The notes under the pieces are model-generated. The model searched no databases and was not told the origin of the DNA. It was given only the letters and a program-made list of their open reading frames with translations. A stretch of 64,000 nucleotides of DNA. Origin: Rhynchopus sp. YZ270_cl-10 (Eukaryota > Euglenozoa > Diplonemea > Diplonemida > Diplonemidae). The DNA is taken from the NCBI GenBank assembly GCA_964035575.1, contig OZ037839.1, positions 62,001 through 126,000 on the forward strand. Direction: 5' to 3'. This document shows, piece after piece, positions 30,175 to 41,689 of this stretch. A program made the position numbers and the translations under genes. Numbering within the stretch: position 1 is the first letter of the stretch; each line of letters starts with the position of its first letter.

Positions 30175-30326
30175 TTCAGCCTATATTCGGATCCGAAATG
30201 AGGCCGAAAAGAGGGCGAATATAGGCGTATGTGACATTCGCCCTATATTCGGATCCGAATGCAGGGCGAATACGAAATTCGCCCTGCAATCGCCCTGTAC
30301 AAACACCTGTCATATGACAGGTGTTT
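30175..30326. repeat. Inverted and direct repeats around GGATCC, then a 26-bp palindrome
   Basis: CCTATATTCGGATCCGAA occurs twice, flanked by inverted GGGCGAAT / ATTCGCCC blocks. Bases 30301-30326 are a perfect 26-bp palindrome centred on CATATG (half-site AAACACCTGTCAT). This lies just beyond where 5'-flank identity with copy B stops. Confidence 0.6.
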
Positions 30327-30590
30327 TTGCCGGTGGCTATTGCCTCCCAGGGAAAGGGACTCTCGAATTTTATTTTTGCCCCCTTTTAGGCAGGGCTATT
30401 TCTAAAAACCTGTCCCTATCCCTGATTTTTGGAACATGAAAGTTACCAAAAAAGTTGCATGGGGCTCATATACAGGGCTGCCAAAAAATTTGCACGTACT
30501 ACAGTACTTACCAAGAGGGGGGGATGGGCTTTCTGCTGGAAGAAAGTTGACGATTTTTTCGTTTTGTTAACTTTTTGTTGAAAAGTTAAA

Positions 30591-31225
30591 ACAGTACAGT
30601 ACAGTACAGTACAGTACAGTACAGTACAGTACAGTACAGTACAGTACAGTACAGTACAGTACAGTACAGTACAGTACAGTACAGTACAGTACAGTACAGT
30701 ACAGTACAGTACAGTACAGTACAGTACAGTACAGTACAGTACAGTACAGTACAGTACAGTACAGTACAGTACAGTACAGTACAGTACAGTACAGTACAGT
30801 ACAGTACAGTACAGTACAGTACAGTACAGTACAGTACAGTACAGTACAGTACAGTACAGTACAGTACAGTACAGTACAGTACAGTACAGTACAGTACAGT
30901 ACAGTACAGTACAGTACAGTACAGTACAGTACAGTACAGTACAGTACAGTACAGTACAGTACAGTACAGTACAGTACAGTACAGTACAGTACAGTACAGT
31001 ACAGTACAGTACAGTACAGTACAGTACAGTACAGTACAGTACAGTACAGTACAGTACAGTACAGTACAGTACAGTACAGTACAGTACAGTACAGTACAGT
31101 ACAGTACAGTACAGTACAGTACAGTACAGTACAGTACAGTACAGTACAGTACAGTACAGTACAGTACAGTACAGTACAGTACAGTACAGTACAGTACAGT
31201 ACAGTACAGTACAGTACAGTACAGT
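30591..31225. repeat. ACAGT satellite, 127 copies
   Basis: 635 bases of uninterrupted ACAGT with no visible variant. The array is open in every frame because three units make 15 bases without a stop, so any reading frame through it is meaningless. Confidence 0.97.
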
Positions 31226-32235
31226 CTGTAGGGGTTGAAAAAAAATTTTCCCCGAGAAAACCTCTTTTTTGGGATAATTCAGCGCATTAGAAAATTTTGC
31301 GACCCCGCTCGGTTAGAACCGTGACTCTGTGTGACCCTTACCACCGTGAGAGTAAACACCAAAAAACGGGAAAAATAAAAATAAAAAGGGGTACCCCCTC
31401 CAGATTCCCCGTGGTTCGCCCGTATGTCTCCCGCGGTTGTACCGCGTACAACGGTTCACACTAAAACGGCCACCCCCCTGCAGTACGAGAAATTGTCCCC
31501 CCTTTTTGCCGTACGTGATATTGTCGCCCCCTCACTTTTTCCCCGCAGGGGGGACAATTTCAAGGGGGTCGGAGGGGGGGACAATTTCACGGGGGAGGGT
31601 CGGAAAATAAATAAAGAAATGATGAAAAAATCCATAGTTGAACCTCTGTGAACGATCTGTACCAGGTTATCGGTGCGGTTAAAAAAGCACGATTTCTTAA
31701 GGATTTGCCCCTGAACAAGCCTGTAACCGTTACCCGTTTGCCATATTAGGAGGCACAAAAACCCCTTTGGCAGTGAGGGAGTTTAGCATATCCAGGTCTT
31801 TGGTTCAGTGTTGCTATGTGACACGAACAGACTCTTTACCACGTAGGTGGGGAGATTGACAATTTTGCGCACAAGAAACGGCCAGACATCATGGCACACG
31901 GGTCCTTTTGGGTCATTTTAGGCGAAATTTAAGTGAAATTCCCTACTAAATGTGACTGAAAAGTGGGTTTGGGGGTGCTTGGGGAGGTTTGGGGGTGGAG
32001 TCCTGGGGTGTCAAAACAAAAAAAGGGGGTACGGAATTGCACGTTTTCGGCCCGCTGAATCGAACGAAATATTTTTCGGCGTTTTTTGGAGGAAAAGCTA
32101 TTGTCCAGGACACTTTTTCGGTCTTCATCCCCTTATCCCAGGAAATATTGGCATTTTTCCGGAAGTCGAAAATGCGCTTAACTGCATTTCCGAGGTCCGC
32201 GCAAAAAAATGAAAAAAAAATCGAGCAAAAAGTCC
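31226..32235. other. Spacer with a foldback-element half copy
   Basis: Bases 31457-31604 match the right part of the foldback element at 53069-53449 (GGGGGACAATTTCACGGGGG and the GGGTCGG end). The rest is low-complexity and has no recognisable gene. Confidence 0.5.
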
Positions 32236-32239
32236 AAAA

Positions 32240-33195
32240 TTTTAATTAGTTAAAGGTGGGCCACATGAATTACCACATTTCGTGACAGCCACTGATATAT
32301 ACACGGGGGGGAGTAGGTACAATAAAAGACTCCTGCGCAGGGTAGATCCTTATTTTCGCTAAAAACGCTTTATAAAGTGAAGTTATTAATGCAGGCACCT
32401 CCGACTGACCCACGTACGATGCCAGCCATCCGGATGAAAGCACAAGTACCCTGCGGCCAACAACAGAAGATGTAAAAAGGAAACCTAATGACTGGCCCGT
32501 ACCGTAAGAGAACGAGGGCGGTTCACAACCGCTCGACAGCCGGCGGCCCACCTTCCGTTGAAGAGTTGTGAGCTTACAGGTACTGCAGTTCGCTGCACCC
32601 AACGCTTGGTGCACGATAGTCTACACAAGAGAGCAGAAACCCAAAAACACAAAAAGGGGTGGGCGGGGGGGTCACAACATCTCTCTCTTGGCGCCCCATG
32701 CTGTACCGACAGTTGGGCCTCACCCTTTCTCTTAGGGATATACATGGACGTCCTTACAGGCAGCACACCGTAACCCAAAGGCGTGGCAGAGAGACTCCGT
32801 AGAGCGACTCTGGCCTGACCGCTGGCCATTTATGCTCCGGGTGCGAGCACCCATCATAGCATTGGGGGGGCCAGCCTGACCCAGCATTTATATACCCTGC
32901 CAGGGTGAACTTGCATAAAAGAGGGCAGGGGCGTTTAGCACCCTGAGGACTAGGGGAAGTCCCGCGTACCCCAACAGAAAGACAAAGGCTATGCACTGAT
33001 GATAAAGGAGAGGCAGGGTTGCTGAAAAACAAAAAGACCCTGAAGGCACAAAAACGCCCCGCATACCCCTCCTCGCCTCCTGTTTTGTAATCTCTCAGGT
33101 AGGAGACATCGGTTCGAGCGGTCAACACCTTCATAGAGTTTCTGGAGGAACGGACCCCCGGATGCAATTTAAGGTCCAGCCCAGGACCATTATAA
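32240..33195 (-). mobile_element. Retroelement-derived fragment
   Basis: The right edge (coding-like LDLKLHPGVRSSRNSMKVLT on the minus strand) recurs at 61780-61965 and weakly at 18300-18400. Bases 32595-32830 recur at 52240-52500, where they adjoin an RNase H fossil of the opposite genomic copy. A TATATAAA-type box lies near 32890 on the minus strand. It is broken, the family is not certain, and no intact ends are visible. Confidence 0.45.
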
Positions 33196-33456
33196 ATATA
33201 TTTTGTATTTTTCTTTAGGGGGTTTTCGCCGTTTTGTGACATTTCCGAGCCAATCCCGGGGTGTGGTGGGGGATCGATAGATCGTTTGTATATGGACTCG
33301 TCCGGAAACCCCTCTGGTAAGATTCATCCTTTTGGGTATTTTTGGGTATTTTTGGGTTTTTTTGATGATGTCCCCCACAAAAAGTGCGTCTAAGTGATAT
33401 TCTGATATGAAAATAGGTTTTTGGGGGGGTCTGAGGCTATATTTTCGCTTTTTTAA

Positions 33457-33875
33457 TCAGATTTTCAGCCTTTTATTGTCGTTCCTCTGGATCTCTTCTC
33501 TCTTTCTCTTAATCCTGTCATGCCGCCTTGACATGGTTTCATTGACCTCTGTCAAATCTACTGGATCAATGCCAGGGACTTTTGCTTTGCGGGTCACCTT
33601 GGATGTGGAGACTCCATAGTAAATACAGGTCCCCTCCGTGTCAGAGTACACGCTGAAATGACACGACCGTTGCTCGGGTAGCAGTACACAGAAGAAAAGA
33701 GATTGATGGAAAGAAGGGTGCGCTGATACGTATGAGTACGAGGGAATGAGATAACAAAGGCCTCTGTGTGGGGAAGCTCGCGCAGGGCTCCGACAATGAC
33801 CCCTACGGTAAGGATCTCCTGACAACAAGAATCATCAGAGAGATGGTTCGAAACGACACCAAGTGTGCGTCGCAC
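33457..33875 (-). pseudogene. Degenerate coding-like sequence, unknown
   Basis: Two overlapping minus-strand frames have coding-like composition; one ends in a basic tail (RRHDRIKRKREEIQ) resembling a nuclear-localisation sequence. Neither shows a recognised domain and neither is long enough to trust. It may be an old host or mobile-element gene. Confidence 0.2.
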
Positions 33876-34282
33876 CCATTCTTACCGTGTTTCTCGACAA
33901 AAAAGTGAACTTCACTGCTGTCATTGCCACGTTTATGAAATGTCTAAAAATACGTAAAAAAATATACGTAAAAAGGGGGGGAGGGGAAATAAACAAAAAT
34001 AAATGCCCAAAATATGCCCTCTGGGGTGGTAGGTGTATGGTGGGTATCAAAAAATTGGGTTGTTTGGGTGTTTTGAGCAGAAAAACCTCAAAAAAACCCC
34101 AAAAGGATGAATCTTACCAGGAGGGTTTCCGGACGGACCCATATTGAAAAATTGGCTGGTTCTCTGTGGTGGGGGATATACGGAAAAATGGACAAAAGTT
34201 TAGTGCTTAAATTTTCACATTTTTATCATACAATGCAACGAGGCGGGGTACGCCTGAAAATACTCATATCTGGAAAATATAT

Positions 34283-34346
34283 CTGAGGCGTGCCTGAGGC
34301 GTACTCGGGATTAGTTATGTTTAAGTACGCCTCAGGCACGCCTGAG
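34283..34346. repeat. Long-stem inverted repeat
   Basis: CTGAGGCGTGCCTGAGGCGT and its complement (34325-34346) are separated by 20 bases, giving a stem of about 19 bp. The motif TACGCCTGA also occurs just upstream at 34249. It could form a stable hairpin. Confidence 0.65.
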
Positions 34347-34691
34347 TATATATCAACGCATACTTGCGTTCCAGGCGCCTGGTGTGTATTTTTCCCCCGC
34401 AAAAAGGGCCTCTGATCCATTTCCGGAGCGATCTGAAAAAATTCCGGGGTCGGACAATTCTTTTAGCAAAAAATGCGTGACTTTAAGTTTGTACCAAAAA
34501 TCAGGGAAAGTATACCCGGTTTCATATTTCTGCTGATTTCTAAAGTGGTAAACTGCCTCCTAAAAAGAGGCTTCGCAGGGCATACTGTAACGCCTTCTCT
34601 GCCGCCCACAGCTCCGTCTTGGTTGGAGTCACAGAAATGACATAGCTTAACCCATAGAACACTGAAGCCAGGTAATCCAGGGAACACTGCT

Positions 34692-34777
34692 GAGGTGGTA
34701 GGCTGTGTTAGGGAACCTGGTTGTGTGGTGAGTTGGGTAGAGGAGGAGGAGGGGGAAGAGAGAAGGAGAGGGGGGTA
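34692..34777 (-). repeat. Gene-less copy of the phosphatase leader
   Basis: Nearly identical to 15199-15283, the pyrimidine-rich leader of the SCP-like phosphatase gene. No phosphatase coding sequence follows. Confidence 0.75.
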
Positions 34778-34799
34778 AATAGTCGCCCACCCCCTGTTT

Positions 34800-35345
34800 T
34801 ATGTTTTGTGTTTTGTTAATGCACAATTCAAATACCACTCCTTGTGGGGTGCTTCTTTGTTGCCTTTTGGAAGGAATCTATTTTCCATCCCATGGTATTG
34901 TATTGCGCTTCCTGACGTTGCCTCAACTCCACAAAAATATTAGGCAAAAATCCGGTGGTGGACTCCCAAAGAGAAGGGCTTGAAATACAACAAGAACCAG
35001 ACTTTCCGCGCTGAAGAATCCGATGAAGAATTCTTCGAAAATAAAACTCTTCCTTTTTTAGATAGGTATTCAGTAAAAAGAAACGAAAACAAGTTTTCTT
35101 TCCTTACTTCAAAAACTCTCTCTTTTTTGTTTGATTTGGTTTTGGTTGAGACACGTCAATGGTGTCGGTTCTGTGGAATCACTGAACCACCCATATCCTG
35201 TATCACATCGTTGATTGTTCTTTCCCTGCGTTGACTGCAGGAAAGTTCGCGAAAACTATCGCGACCAGGATTTTTGAAAAAAGATGAACAAAAAACAGAG
35301 AGTAGATCTAGGCTGATTGACGTCGGGCTGGTTTGCCCATTTTGT
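34800..35345. other. Spacer
   Basis: AT-rich sequence. A piece near 34815-34865 (GCACAATTCAAATACCACTC) resembles 22733-22770. No gene is supported. Confidence 0.4.
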
Positions 35346-35585
35346 CACTTTTTACCACCGATTTAAACGGATCACCACCGATCGCGATCGATCACCGTCG
35401 ATCAGCACCGATCACCACCGACCACCACCGCTCACCCACCGATTGCACCGACCACATCGATTTACGCACCGATCACCACCGATCAGTACCGATCACCGTC
35501 GATCACCGTCGATCACCACCGATCACCACCGATCACCACCGATCACCACCGATCACCATCGATCACCATCGATCACCACCACGAT
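35346..35585. repeat. GATCACCACC minisatellite
   Basis: About 20 units of a 10-bp repeat CACCGATCAC, with variants of one or two bases and an occasional 9-12 bp spacing. The Thr/Asp/His/Ser-rich reading frames through it are products of the repeat. Confidence 0.85.
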
Positions 35586-35587
35586 TT

Positions 35588-35695
35588 TCTGAGCGTGTAA
35601 TTTATTTTTCGAGCGTGTAATTTATTTTTTGAGCGTGTAATACTGGAAAATAAATTACACGCCCCTCTTAACGATTTTGTTAAGGGGCGTGAAAT
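35588..35695. repeat. Triplicate 20-bp repeat and two hairpins
   Basis: GAGCGTGTAATTTATTTTT occurs three times (35590, 35611, 35631) and then inverted (AAATAAATTACACGC). A second hairpin, CGCCCCTCTTAAC / GTTAAGGGGCG, follows at about 35661-35690. Confidence 0.6.
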
Positions 35696-35714
35696 TCATG
35701 GTCTCAAGCGGTAA

Positions 35715-38634
35715 TACACGGATGCTGCCAGATCTGGCCAGATCTCCAGATCTGGGCCTCCCAGATCTGGCCAGATCTGGAAATTTTTTTTTTTTTTTTG
35801 AAAAAAAAAATTTTCCCAGACGTCCCAGATCTGGCCAGATCTGGCCAGATCTGGCCACATCTGGGAGATCTGGGACGTCTGGGAAAATTTTTTTTTCCAG
35901 GTACCCCCAATGACATAACGAAGTATCGCTTGAAGTACCGTTCAATATACGTTGCTCGTGTGTGCAAGTTACGAAGTAGGACACACAAGGTATATCAAAC
36001 GATAAATCAATCAGATAAACGTTACATCATTGGAAAATTGTTGGCACCGCCGCCCTGTCTTCGTATTTATTACGTCGACAGGCCAAACAGCGTTGGGCTC
36101 AGAAGAAGCAGTGCAAAACACTGGGGATCAACATGAGAACCAACTCCCAACAACACAGGCTACCGAAGTAGCAGGTGGGGTGTTGCGGGTGTTTGGGGTG
36201 AAAGAAAATCGATTTTGGTAAGTTACAGCAGAAAATTCTTAAGTTTGCACAATTGAGAAGGGTGTTACCACTGCCTAATATTATTCGTACATGTGAACCG
36301 GTAAGGTCGAGAAGGGTGGACACGGCATACAAGTACAAGTACAAGTAAGACGTACCTTCTACAAAGGCTGAATTCGCAATTCTTAAGGGATTGAATTCAG
36401 CCCCCACGTGGTGTTTTTGAGAAAATCATTCCATGGTATACAGCTAATGGTTCCCGAAGAATGATTCGCCCCTCCTCGTTCATGCAAACTTAAGAAAATT
36501 CTGAAGTAACTACAACCTGGCGTGCGGGTACAGATGCATTGCTTTGTTCTTTCCTCAAAGTCATGTGTGATCTCTCGGGTCTGTACTAAAGTCAGTGTTT
36601 AGATAAGCATCCACGTGACTCGTTCTAACAACCGTTGAAATCTAGAACAAAACAATACACTGCCCCTTATCACACCAAGCCGCCATGCTTCAAGAGCATG
36701 CCCTGGGCAAAAATTACTCTGACAAAAATTGGTTTTCTGGGGGAACGCAATATTTTCTTGTGCCTAGTCCTCCGCAAGAGCAGAGGACAGACTTTCCGGA
36801 TCCCGAAGTCGAATTTCTTGCACTAGCTATGCTCCCTGGGTTAAATGGCTATAGCAGTGACTGACTAAGAGTTTCATAATAATTAGGGTGGTCTATGGGG
36901 TGGGTTAATGGAAAAGTTGGTATATAAACCCGACTTTTACGATCGCCACCTGGTTTTCAAATAATTGCACCAGCTCTTCCGTCGGCACTGCTTCGCTGTC
37001 ACGATGAAGGGTCGTCGGTTCGGGTACCTGTTAAGAGAAATTGAATGTAAAAGTAGAGACTACAACAAAAAAACAAACAAACAAACAAGAAGCCGCCCCG
37101 TACCCCTTAAACGTAAAAGTGACATTTTTGTTGACAAAAAAAAAAAAAATAGCTAAAAAATAGCGGACATGTCGAAAAGGGAGAAAACCGGGGGGTTAAA
37201 AACATACCTTGCACTCGGCCCACTCTCCAGGTACAAAGAACATCACTGCACGACAAACCCACTACTACGATAGAAAATAACTATTTTTTACCGAACAGAA
37301 AGGTCGTTTTATTGATGAGTGTTTTCTGAGTGCACACTCAGTGGGGACAAAATGCAACACTTACCGAAAAAATTCTCCAATCGGACAAAAACCTTTCTAA
37401 ACACCCAAAAAAAACACCTCAGTCCACATCCGCTGGGGTCGCGAGATGGAAATATATGGTTTTACAGCTTTTGGGGGGTCTAGCGTGGGTCCCAGATGCA
37501 TTTTGCAACGGGTCTGTGTGTGTGCCTCAACCGCTTCACAGTACCCTTTTTTGTAACTGAAAACGACGCATCCTGTACCTAAGTGCACTGAAGCCTTGCT
37601 TGCGTCCTCCTTCGTGGTTTTGGGCGTTCGCATGCGAGAATCATTATCGCATTCGCACATGTAATTCTCGCATCACGGAGAGGATTTTAGCGTTACGTGA
37701 CCACAAAAAAAGTGCACAAAATTATTAGGTCGAAAATCACCTTGCACTTGTGAAGGCATTGCTAAGGAAATGTGAAATATGCGTGTTTTTGGACACAAAA
37801 GTGCGTTTTGGGTGGTTCTGAAGGGTCAAAACACCAAAAAAATGCGTTTTTTTTGCATTTTTGGTCACCCAAGGACCCACTATTTTGGTTGATATTTTTT
37901 TTTTCCCTTTGCGAAAAAGTACCCAAAAAGCACGGCTATAAAAACGCTAAGGAAAAATCGATATTCATTTTTTGGGCAGAGAAGTGCGTTTTAGGCGCCC
38001 ACCGACGGTCAAAACATCAAAATTTTTGTGTTTTTGGCATCTTTGGACACCCAAGGACCCACTATCAGGGGTGAATTTTTTTTTGCCTGAGATTTGCCTT
38101 TGCCAAAAATCGAAAAAAAAAATTATGAAGGAAATTGCTAAGAAAAAGTCGAAATTGTGGGCCCCTGTAGTGCATATGGCGGTACCCCAGATCGTCAAAA
38201 CACCCGACTCTTGCGTTTTTTTGCACTTTTTGGTGCACAAAAACCCTACTCAGGGGTCAAAATTTTCCCGGGAAAAAAATTTTTTTTTTCGAGATTTTTC
38301 AAAAATCGACTTGTCTTTGGTAAAAACCACGAAATTTCGGGTGCGCGAAACCACGTTTTAGACCCCCACAGATGCTCAAAAGTGTCAAATTTTGCTTTTA
38401 ACGGCCTCAAATCGTCGAAATTAGCCCTATATAGGGGCGAAAAAAAAAATTCGAGAGTCCCTTTCCCTGGGAGACAATAGCCAGAAATCTGAGGAAAAAA
38501 AAAAAAAAATTTCCCAGATTCCCAGATCTGGCCAGATCTGGCCAGATCTGGAAACAAGATCTCCACATCTGGAAAACGAGCCAGATCTGGGAAATTGGCC
38601 CCCAAATCTGGCCAGATCTGGCAGCATCCGTGTA
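35715..38634. mobile_element. 2.9-kb element with 31-bp terminal inverted repeats
   Basis: The left end TACACGGATGCTGCCAGATC, continuing through TGGCCAGATCT, is exactly inverted at 38604-38634. Sub-terminal regions are rich in CCAGATCTGG palindromes on both sides (35727-35875 and 38518-38620). The interior holds older dispersed repeats (36690-36865; 37770-38160, an inverted relative of 41800-42070) and no recognisable transposase. It is probably a non-autonomous DNA element. Confidence 0.6.
36690..36865 (-). repeat. Dispersed repeat, inverted partner of 22590-22730
   Basis: Reverse complement of the copy at 22.6 kb, with an additional region near 36720-36760 (GGTTTTCTGGGGGAACG) that also matches. 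It lies inside the 2.9-kb element. Confidence 0.65.
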
Positions 38635-38643
38635 ATAAATATC

Positions 38644-38678
<35 letters not shown>

Positions 38679-38971
38679 TAACCTCTCTCTCTTTTACGGC
38701 AGGTGACCGGTTGAGGTGATACTTCCGGACTGAGGAAGGGCATTCTTTTACTTTTTTATTTGCCTGGAGGGGGTACGGGGCGGCCTCTTGTAAGTTTGTT
38801 TTTGTTTGTAGTCTTTTGTTGGTTTAGGGGCGTGGCTGACGACACGATGAACCTCCTTGGCTCAAAGCTGTTAACGACGTCTAGCCAGGCCTGGCTGTAC
38901 ACTCTAGTCTATAAAAGGGGGAGGGGGGGGGAAACGAAAAAGGAAAAGTAGAAAAATGGTGACTCTAGTGT

Positions 38972-41512
38972 CTATGTGGCGTTTCGACGACGCGTCTGCA
39001 CAAGGCTCCGCAGGCGGTTGTACAGCTCCGCCGACTTCTTCAGCTCCCACGGGTTCAACATCGGCTTCACTGCATTCCTCCACCGCCCACAGTACTCGAA
39101 AGCCTCCGCTGCCGTCAGTCCGTACCCACCTTGGGAGCTGAAATGAGTGGTATTGGGATAGAACAGTCCCTCCCACTCTTCGGCCGTCTCTGGAGTAGGC
39201 AAGTCAAACCCGGGGCAGGGCGCTATGTCATTCCATACCGGCACAGAGTTCGGGAGGGCTGGTGGTGCGGATTGGGAGCCACTCTCCGATGTTGTGTCTG
39301 TGCTGGGGACCGATGATGCGCCTGGCAAAGGAACTGCGGGTTGGGACCTGTCGAGGAGGTCCGCGGAGTACGCACTGCCTTGCGAGGCGTCGTGTGGCTG
39401 TTCACTCGTGTCAGCGCGGGAGTGAGCTGCCTCAGAGGACGTGAATACGGGGGGGGCTGGGGTGGTGTTTGAATAGCCACTCCCCGTATGTGTCCTAGTG
39501 GGCTGCACCTGCGATGAAGCGGTTGGCGGAACAGCGTGGGGCTGCTCTCTCGTGTTGGAGGTTGAGGGAGCTGCCGCAACAGGCGCGGGTACGGGGAGGG
39601 CTGAGTGGGTGTTGGAATAGCCACTCTCCGTATGTGCCTGATGCTGCTGAGACGCGGCCGATCCAGCAAGCGACTGCGACGAGGTGCCAGGTTGGACAGG
39701 GGTCTGCTCTACGTGGGGCGCACACGAAGTAGGGAGGGCTGGTGCTGTGTTAGAGTAGCCACTCTCTGCTTCGGACTTCGCAAGGTTACGGAGCCGGCCG
39801 CCAAGCATCGAAGCCCACTGCTGGTCCCCCCCACTCAAACTCGGCTTCATTGCCTCCCACCAACGAGTGAAGCACACTAGAGCGTTAGCAGCTGACATAG
39901 ACGCGCCCTCGGGATCGGCGTGAGTGGCAACGGGGTAGAACAAAACCCGCCACTCCTCTGGGGTCGCTGGGATCGGCCTGTTGTACCCAGGGCAGGGCGC
40001 CAAGTCGTTCCAGAAAATCACATTGCTCGGGCACGGGAGGGCTGAATTGGTGTTGGAGTAGCCACTCGCCGTAGGTGTCTGATGTTGCTGAGGCTCGTCT
40101 GAAGCAGAGGGCGCTTGCGAGGTGTTAGGCTGGGGAACAGCGTGCGCGACGTGGGGCACCGAGGGCGCGGAGGCGGCAGGGAGGGCTGATTGTGTGGTAG
40201 AGTAGCCGCTCTCCTGTCCCTTGACGTCCGATGGTGCCTGTCTCATGGTGTCGTGTAGCTGTGCCCTCCTCATCTTCGCAGCCTCCGTGCTCTTAGCCAC
40301 CCGGACTTGTTTCTGATCCTTCACCAGGCTGTTGCTCTTGGGGTCCGTCGTCACCGTGCGCTCCGTCTTCTTCACAGAGCGCGGGTTGCTGGCGACCGGT
40401 AGGGCGCGAGGGCAAGTTGAACCTAGGGGAAGACACGACAGGCACGCCCACCCCACGCACTCCCGACACTGCCAGTGGCGTTCACTGCCAAGAACAGCAG
40501 CCAAGCACAACTCGCATCGCCCGAAATCCGCCCTCGTTTCGTCCTGAGGATAGTCCAGCAGAGCCTCGCGAGACACACATGTGAGCGACGGCAGGCACGG
40601 GTTCGGCTCTTGCATCAGGAGGTACTGCGTCAGCTTCTCGGGGATGGTGACCGGTGTGAAGTGGCCCGCTACGTGACCGTCGTGGGCCAGCGCAAGCACG
40701 TGACGGTAGCCCACAGTGCCTGAGGGGGTGAAGACCGTGGGCCGTTGCCCACCGACGAACACCACCACAACCGAATGCAGAACGCGAGCAAGACTGTTAA
40801 CCGTCACCATGTCAGCCCAGGTGTCCGGGCGCGGACTCCCAGCGATGCGCATCCGACTCGCCCATACTGCGACATTTGGCTCTGCACGCGCCGCTAAGTC
40901 CTCATCTTGGACTACCTGTGCAATCGCAGACAGTCTCAAGGACCCCGCGTCCCTCTCGCACTGGTACGCCACAGCGTCAAAGCAGCAGTCACCCACAGTG
41001 TAGCGGAAGTCCCCGGGGACGGAGCATCCAAGGGCAGACAGCTGCGTCGCAAGAGCAGGAGGAGGGTCGCACGCACACTGTGCCTGGAAGGCCGCTGCAG
41101 GGTCATCACAGGGAGCGTGAGTCACTTCTAGAGAAGACTGGTGGGTGGTCTCTTTGCCAGCCTGCCGCTGTAACCACACCTCCATTGCTACTGTGGCCTC
41201 ATCAACATCGTAAGGGGGATCAGGGGCTGCGGGCTCCTCGACGATTTCGCAATCGTTTTCAGCTAAGCGGTACAGGTGATCATCCACGTAGGAAGGGAAC
41301 CGGTCATCGGGGGTGTCAGGCGGGGCGTAGTAGTCTTTTGAGAGGGGAACAAGTTTTTCCGGCAAAGCCTCCCGTGAGTTCCCGAGGCTGAAGCACAGAG
41401 CGCCCCTCTTCAGCAACGTGGCACCCACCTCCCGTTGGAGACCCACAGCCAGGCGTTCGTTCCACTTGACCGAGGCCAGAACCTTGTCTCCATCCGCGCG
41501 CTCCGCCGCCAT
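38972..41512 (-). CDS. OTU-like, zinc-finger, repeat-rich protein; 5' end uncertain
   Basis: The open frame runs from about 41690 down to 38972, but its first in-frame ATG is at 41512 (MAAERADGDK); frame reaches an AT-rich repeat near 41690, so the original N-terminus may be lost. Numbering from 41665, residues about 223-345 resemble an OTU cysteine-protease fold: YTVGDCCFDAVAYQC with the likely catalytic Cys, TWADMVTVNSLARVLHSVVV, and LAHDGHVAGHFTPV with the likely His. A C-x2-C...C-x2-C-x4-C-x2-C block (CELC...CREC...CLSC, about 380-410) is a zinc finger. Then come about six SGYSNT-x-x-ALP repeats in a Ser/Pro/Gln-rich region and two copies of an 80-residue module (WNDLAPCPG...EEW...LFYP...RWW...MKP). 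The role is unknown; ubiquitin removal is inferred only from the fold. It could be a host gene or a mobile-element accessory gene. Confidence 0.65.
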   Translation of the reverse strand: MAAERADGDKVLASVKWNERLAVGLQREVGATLLKRGALCFSLGNSREALPEKLVPLSKDYYAPPDTPDDRFPSYVDDHLYRLAENDCEIVEEPAAPDPPYDVDEATVAMEVWLQRQAGKETTHQSSLEVTHAPCDDPAAAFQAQCACDPPPALATQLSALGCSVPGDFRYTVGDCCFDAVAYQCERDAGSLRLSAIAQVVQDEDLAARAEPNVAVWASRMRIAGSPRPDTWADMVTVNSLARVLHSVVVVFVGGQRPTVFTPSGTVGYRHVLALAHDGHVAGHFTPVTIPEKLTQYLLMQEPNPCLPSLTCVSREALLDYPQDETRADFGRCELCLAAVLGSERHWQCRECVGWACLSCLPLGSTCPRALPVASNPRSVKKTERTVTTDPKSNSLVKDQKQVRVAKSTEAAKMRRAQLHDTMRQAPSDVKGQESGYSTTQSALPAASAPSVPHVAHAVPQPNTSQAPSASDEPQQHQTPTASGYSNTNSALPCPSNVIFWNDLAPCPGYNRPIPATPEEWRVLFYPVATHADPEGASMSAANALVCFTRWWEAMKPSLSGGDQQWASMLGGRLRNLAKSEAESGYSNTAPALPTSCAPHVEQTPVQPGTSSQSLAGSAASQQHQAHTESGYSNTHSALPVPAPVAAAPSTSNTREQPHAVPPTASSQVQPTRTHTGSGYSNTTPAPPVFTSSEAAHSRADTSEQPHDASQGSAYSADLLDRSQPAVPLPGASSVPSTDTTSESGSQSAPPALPNSVPVWNDIAPCPGFDLPTPETAEEWEGLFYPNTTHFSSQGGYGLTAAEAFEYCGRWRNAVKPMLNPWELKKSAELYNRLRSLVQTRRRNAT

Positions 41513-41689
41513 CTTGTTCAAATGTCGCCACAGTGTAGCCGCCTCCGGTCCTAGCCCCCCAAAGACCTCGGCTGCAAAGGCTGAGAAGGAAATGTGGGCC
41601 TTCCTGCAAGCGTCACCATGTTTACCCCGTTTCTTCGACTGAGCTTTGACCGCTGCGTGCCCCACTGCTCGGGCCGCCTCTTTTTTTTT

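Noticed and set aside
33109-33120. A possible tRNA T-loop (GGTTCGAGCGG)
   Set aside because: No acceptor or anticodon stem could be drawn around it, and the stretch belongs to a retroelement-related repeat.
35317-35620. Thr/Asp/His/Ser-rich proteins
   Set aside because: They are translations of the 10-bp minisatellite in different frames.
38911-38925. TATA-like box (TCTATAAAAGGGGG) on the plus strand
   Set aside because: No plus-strand gene follows; similar words occur by chance in AT-rich spacer.
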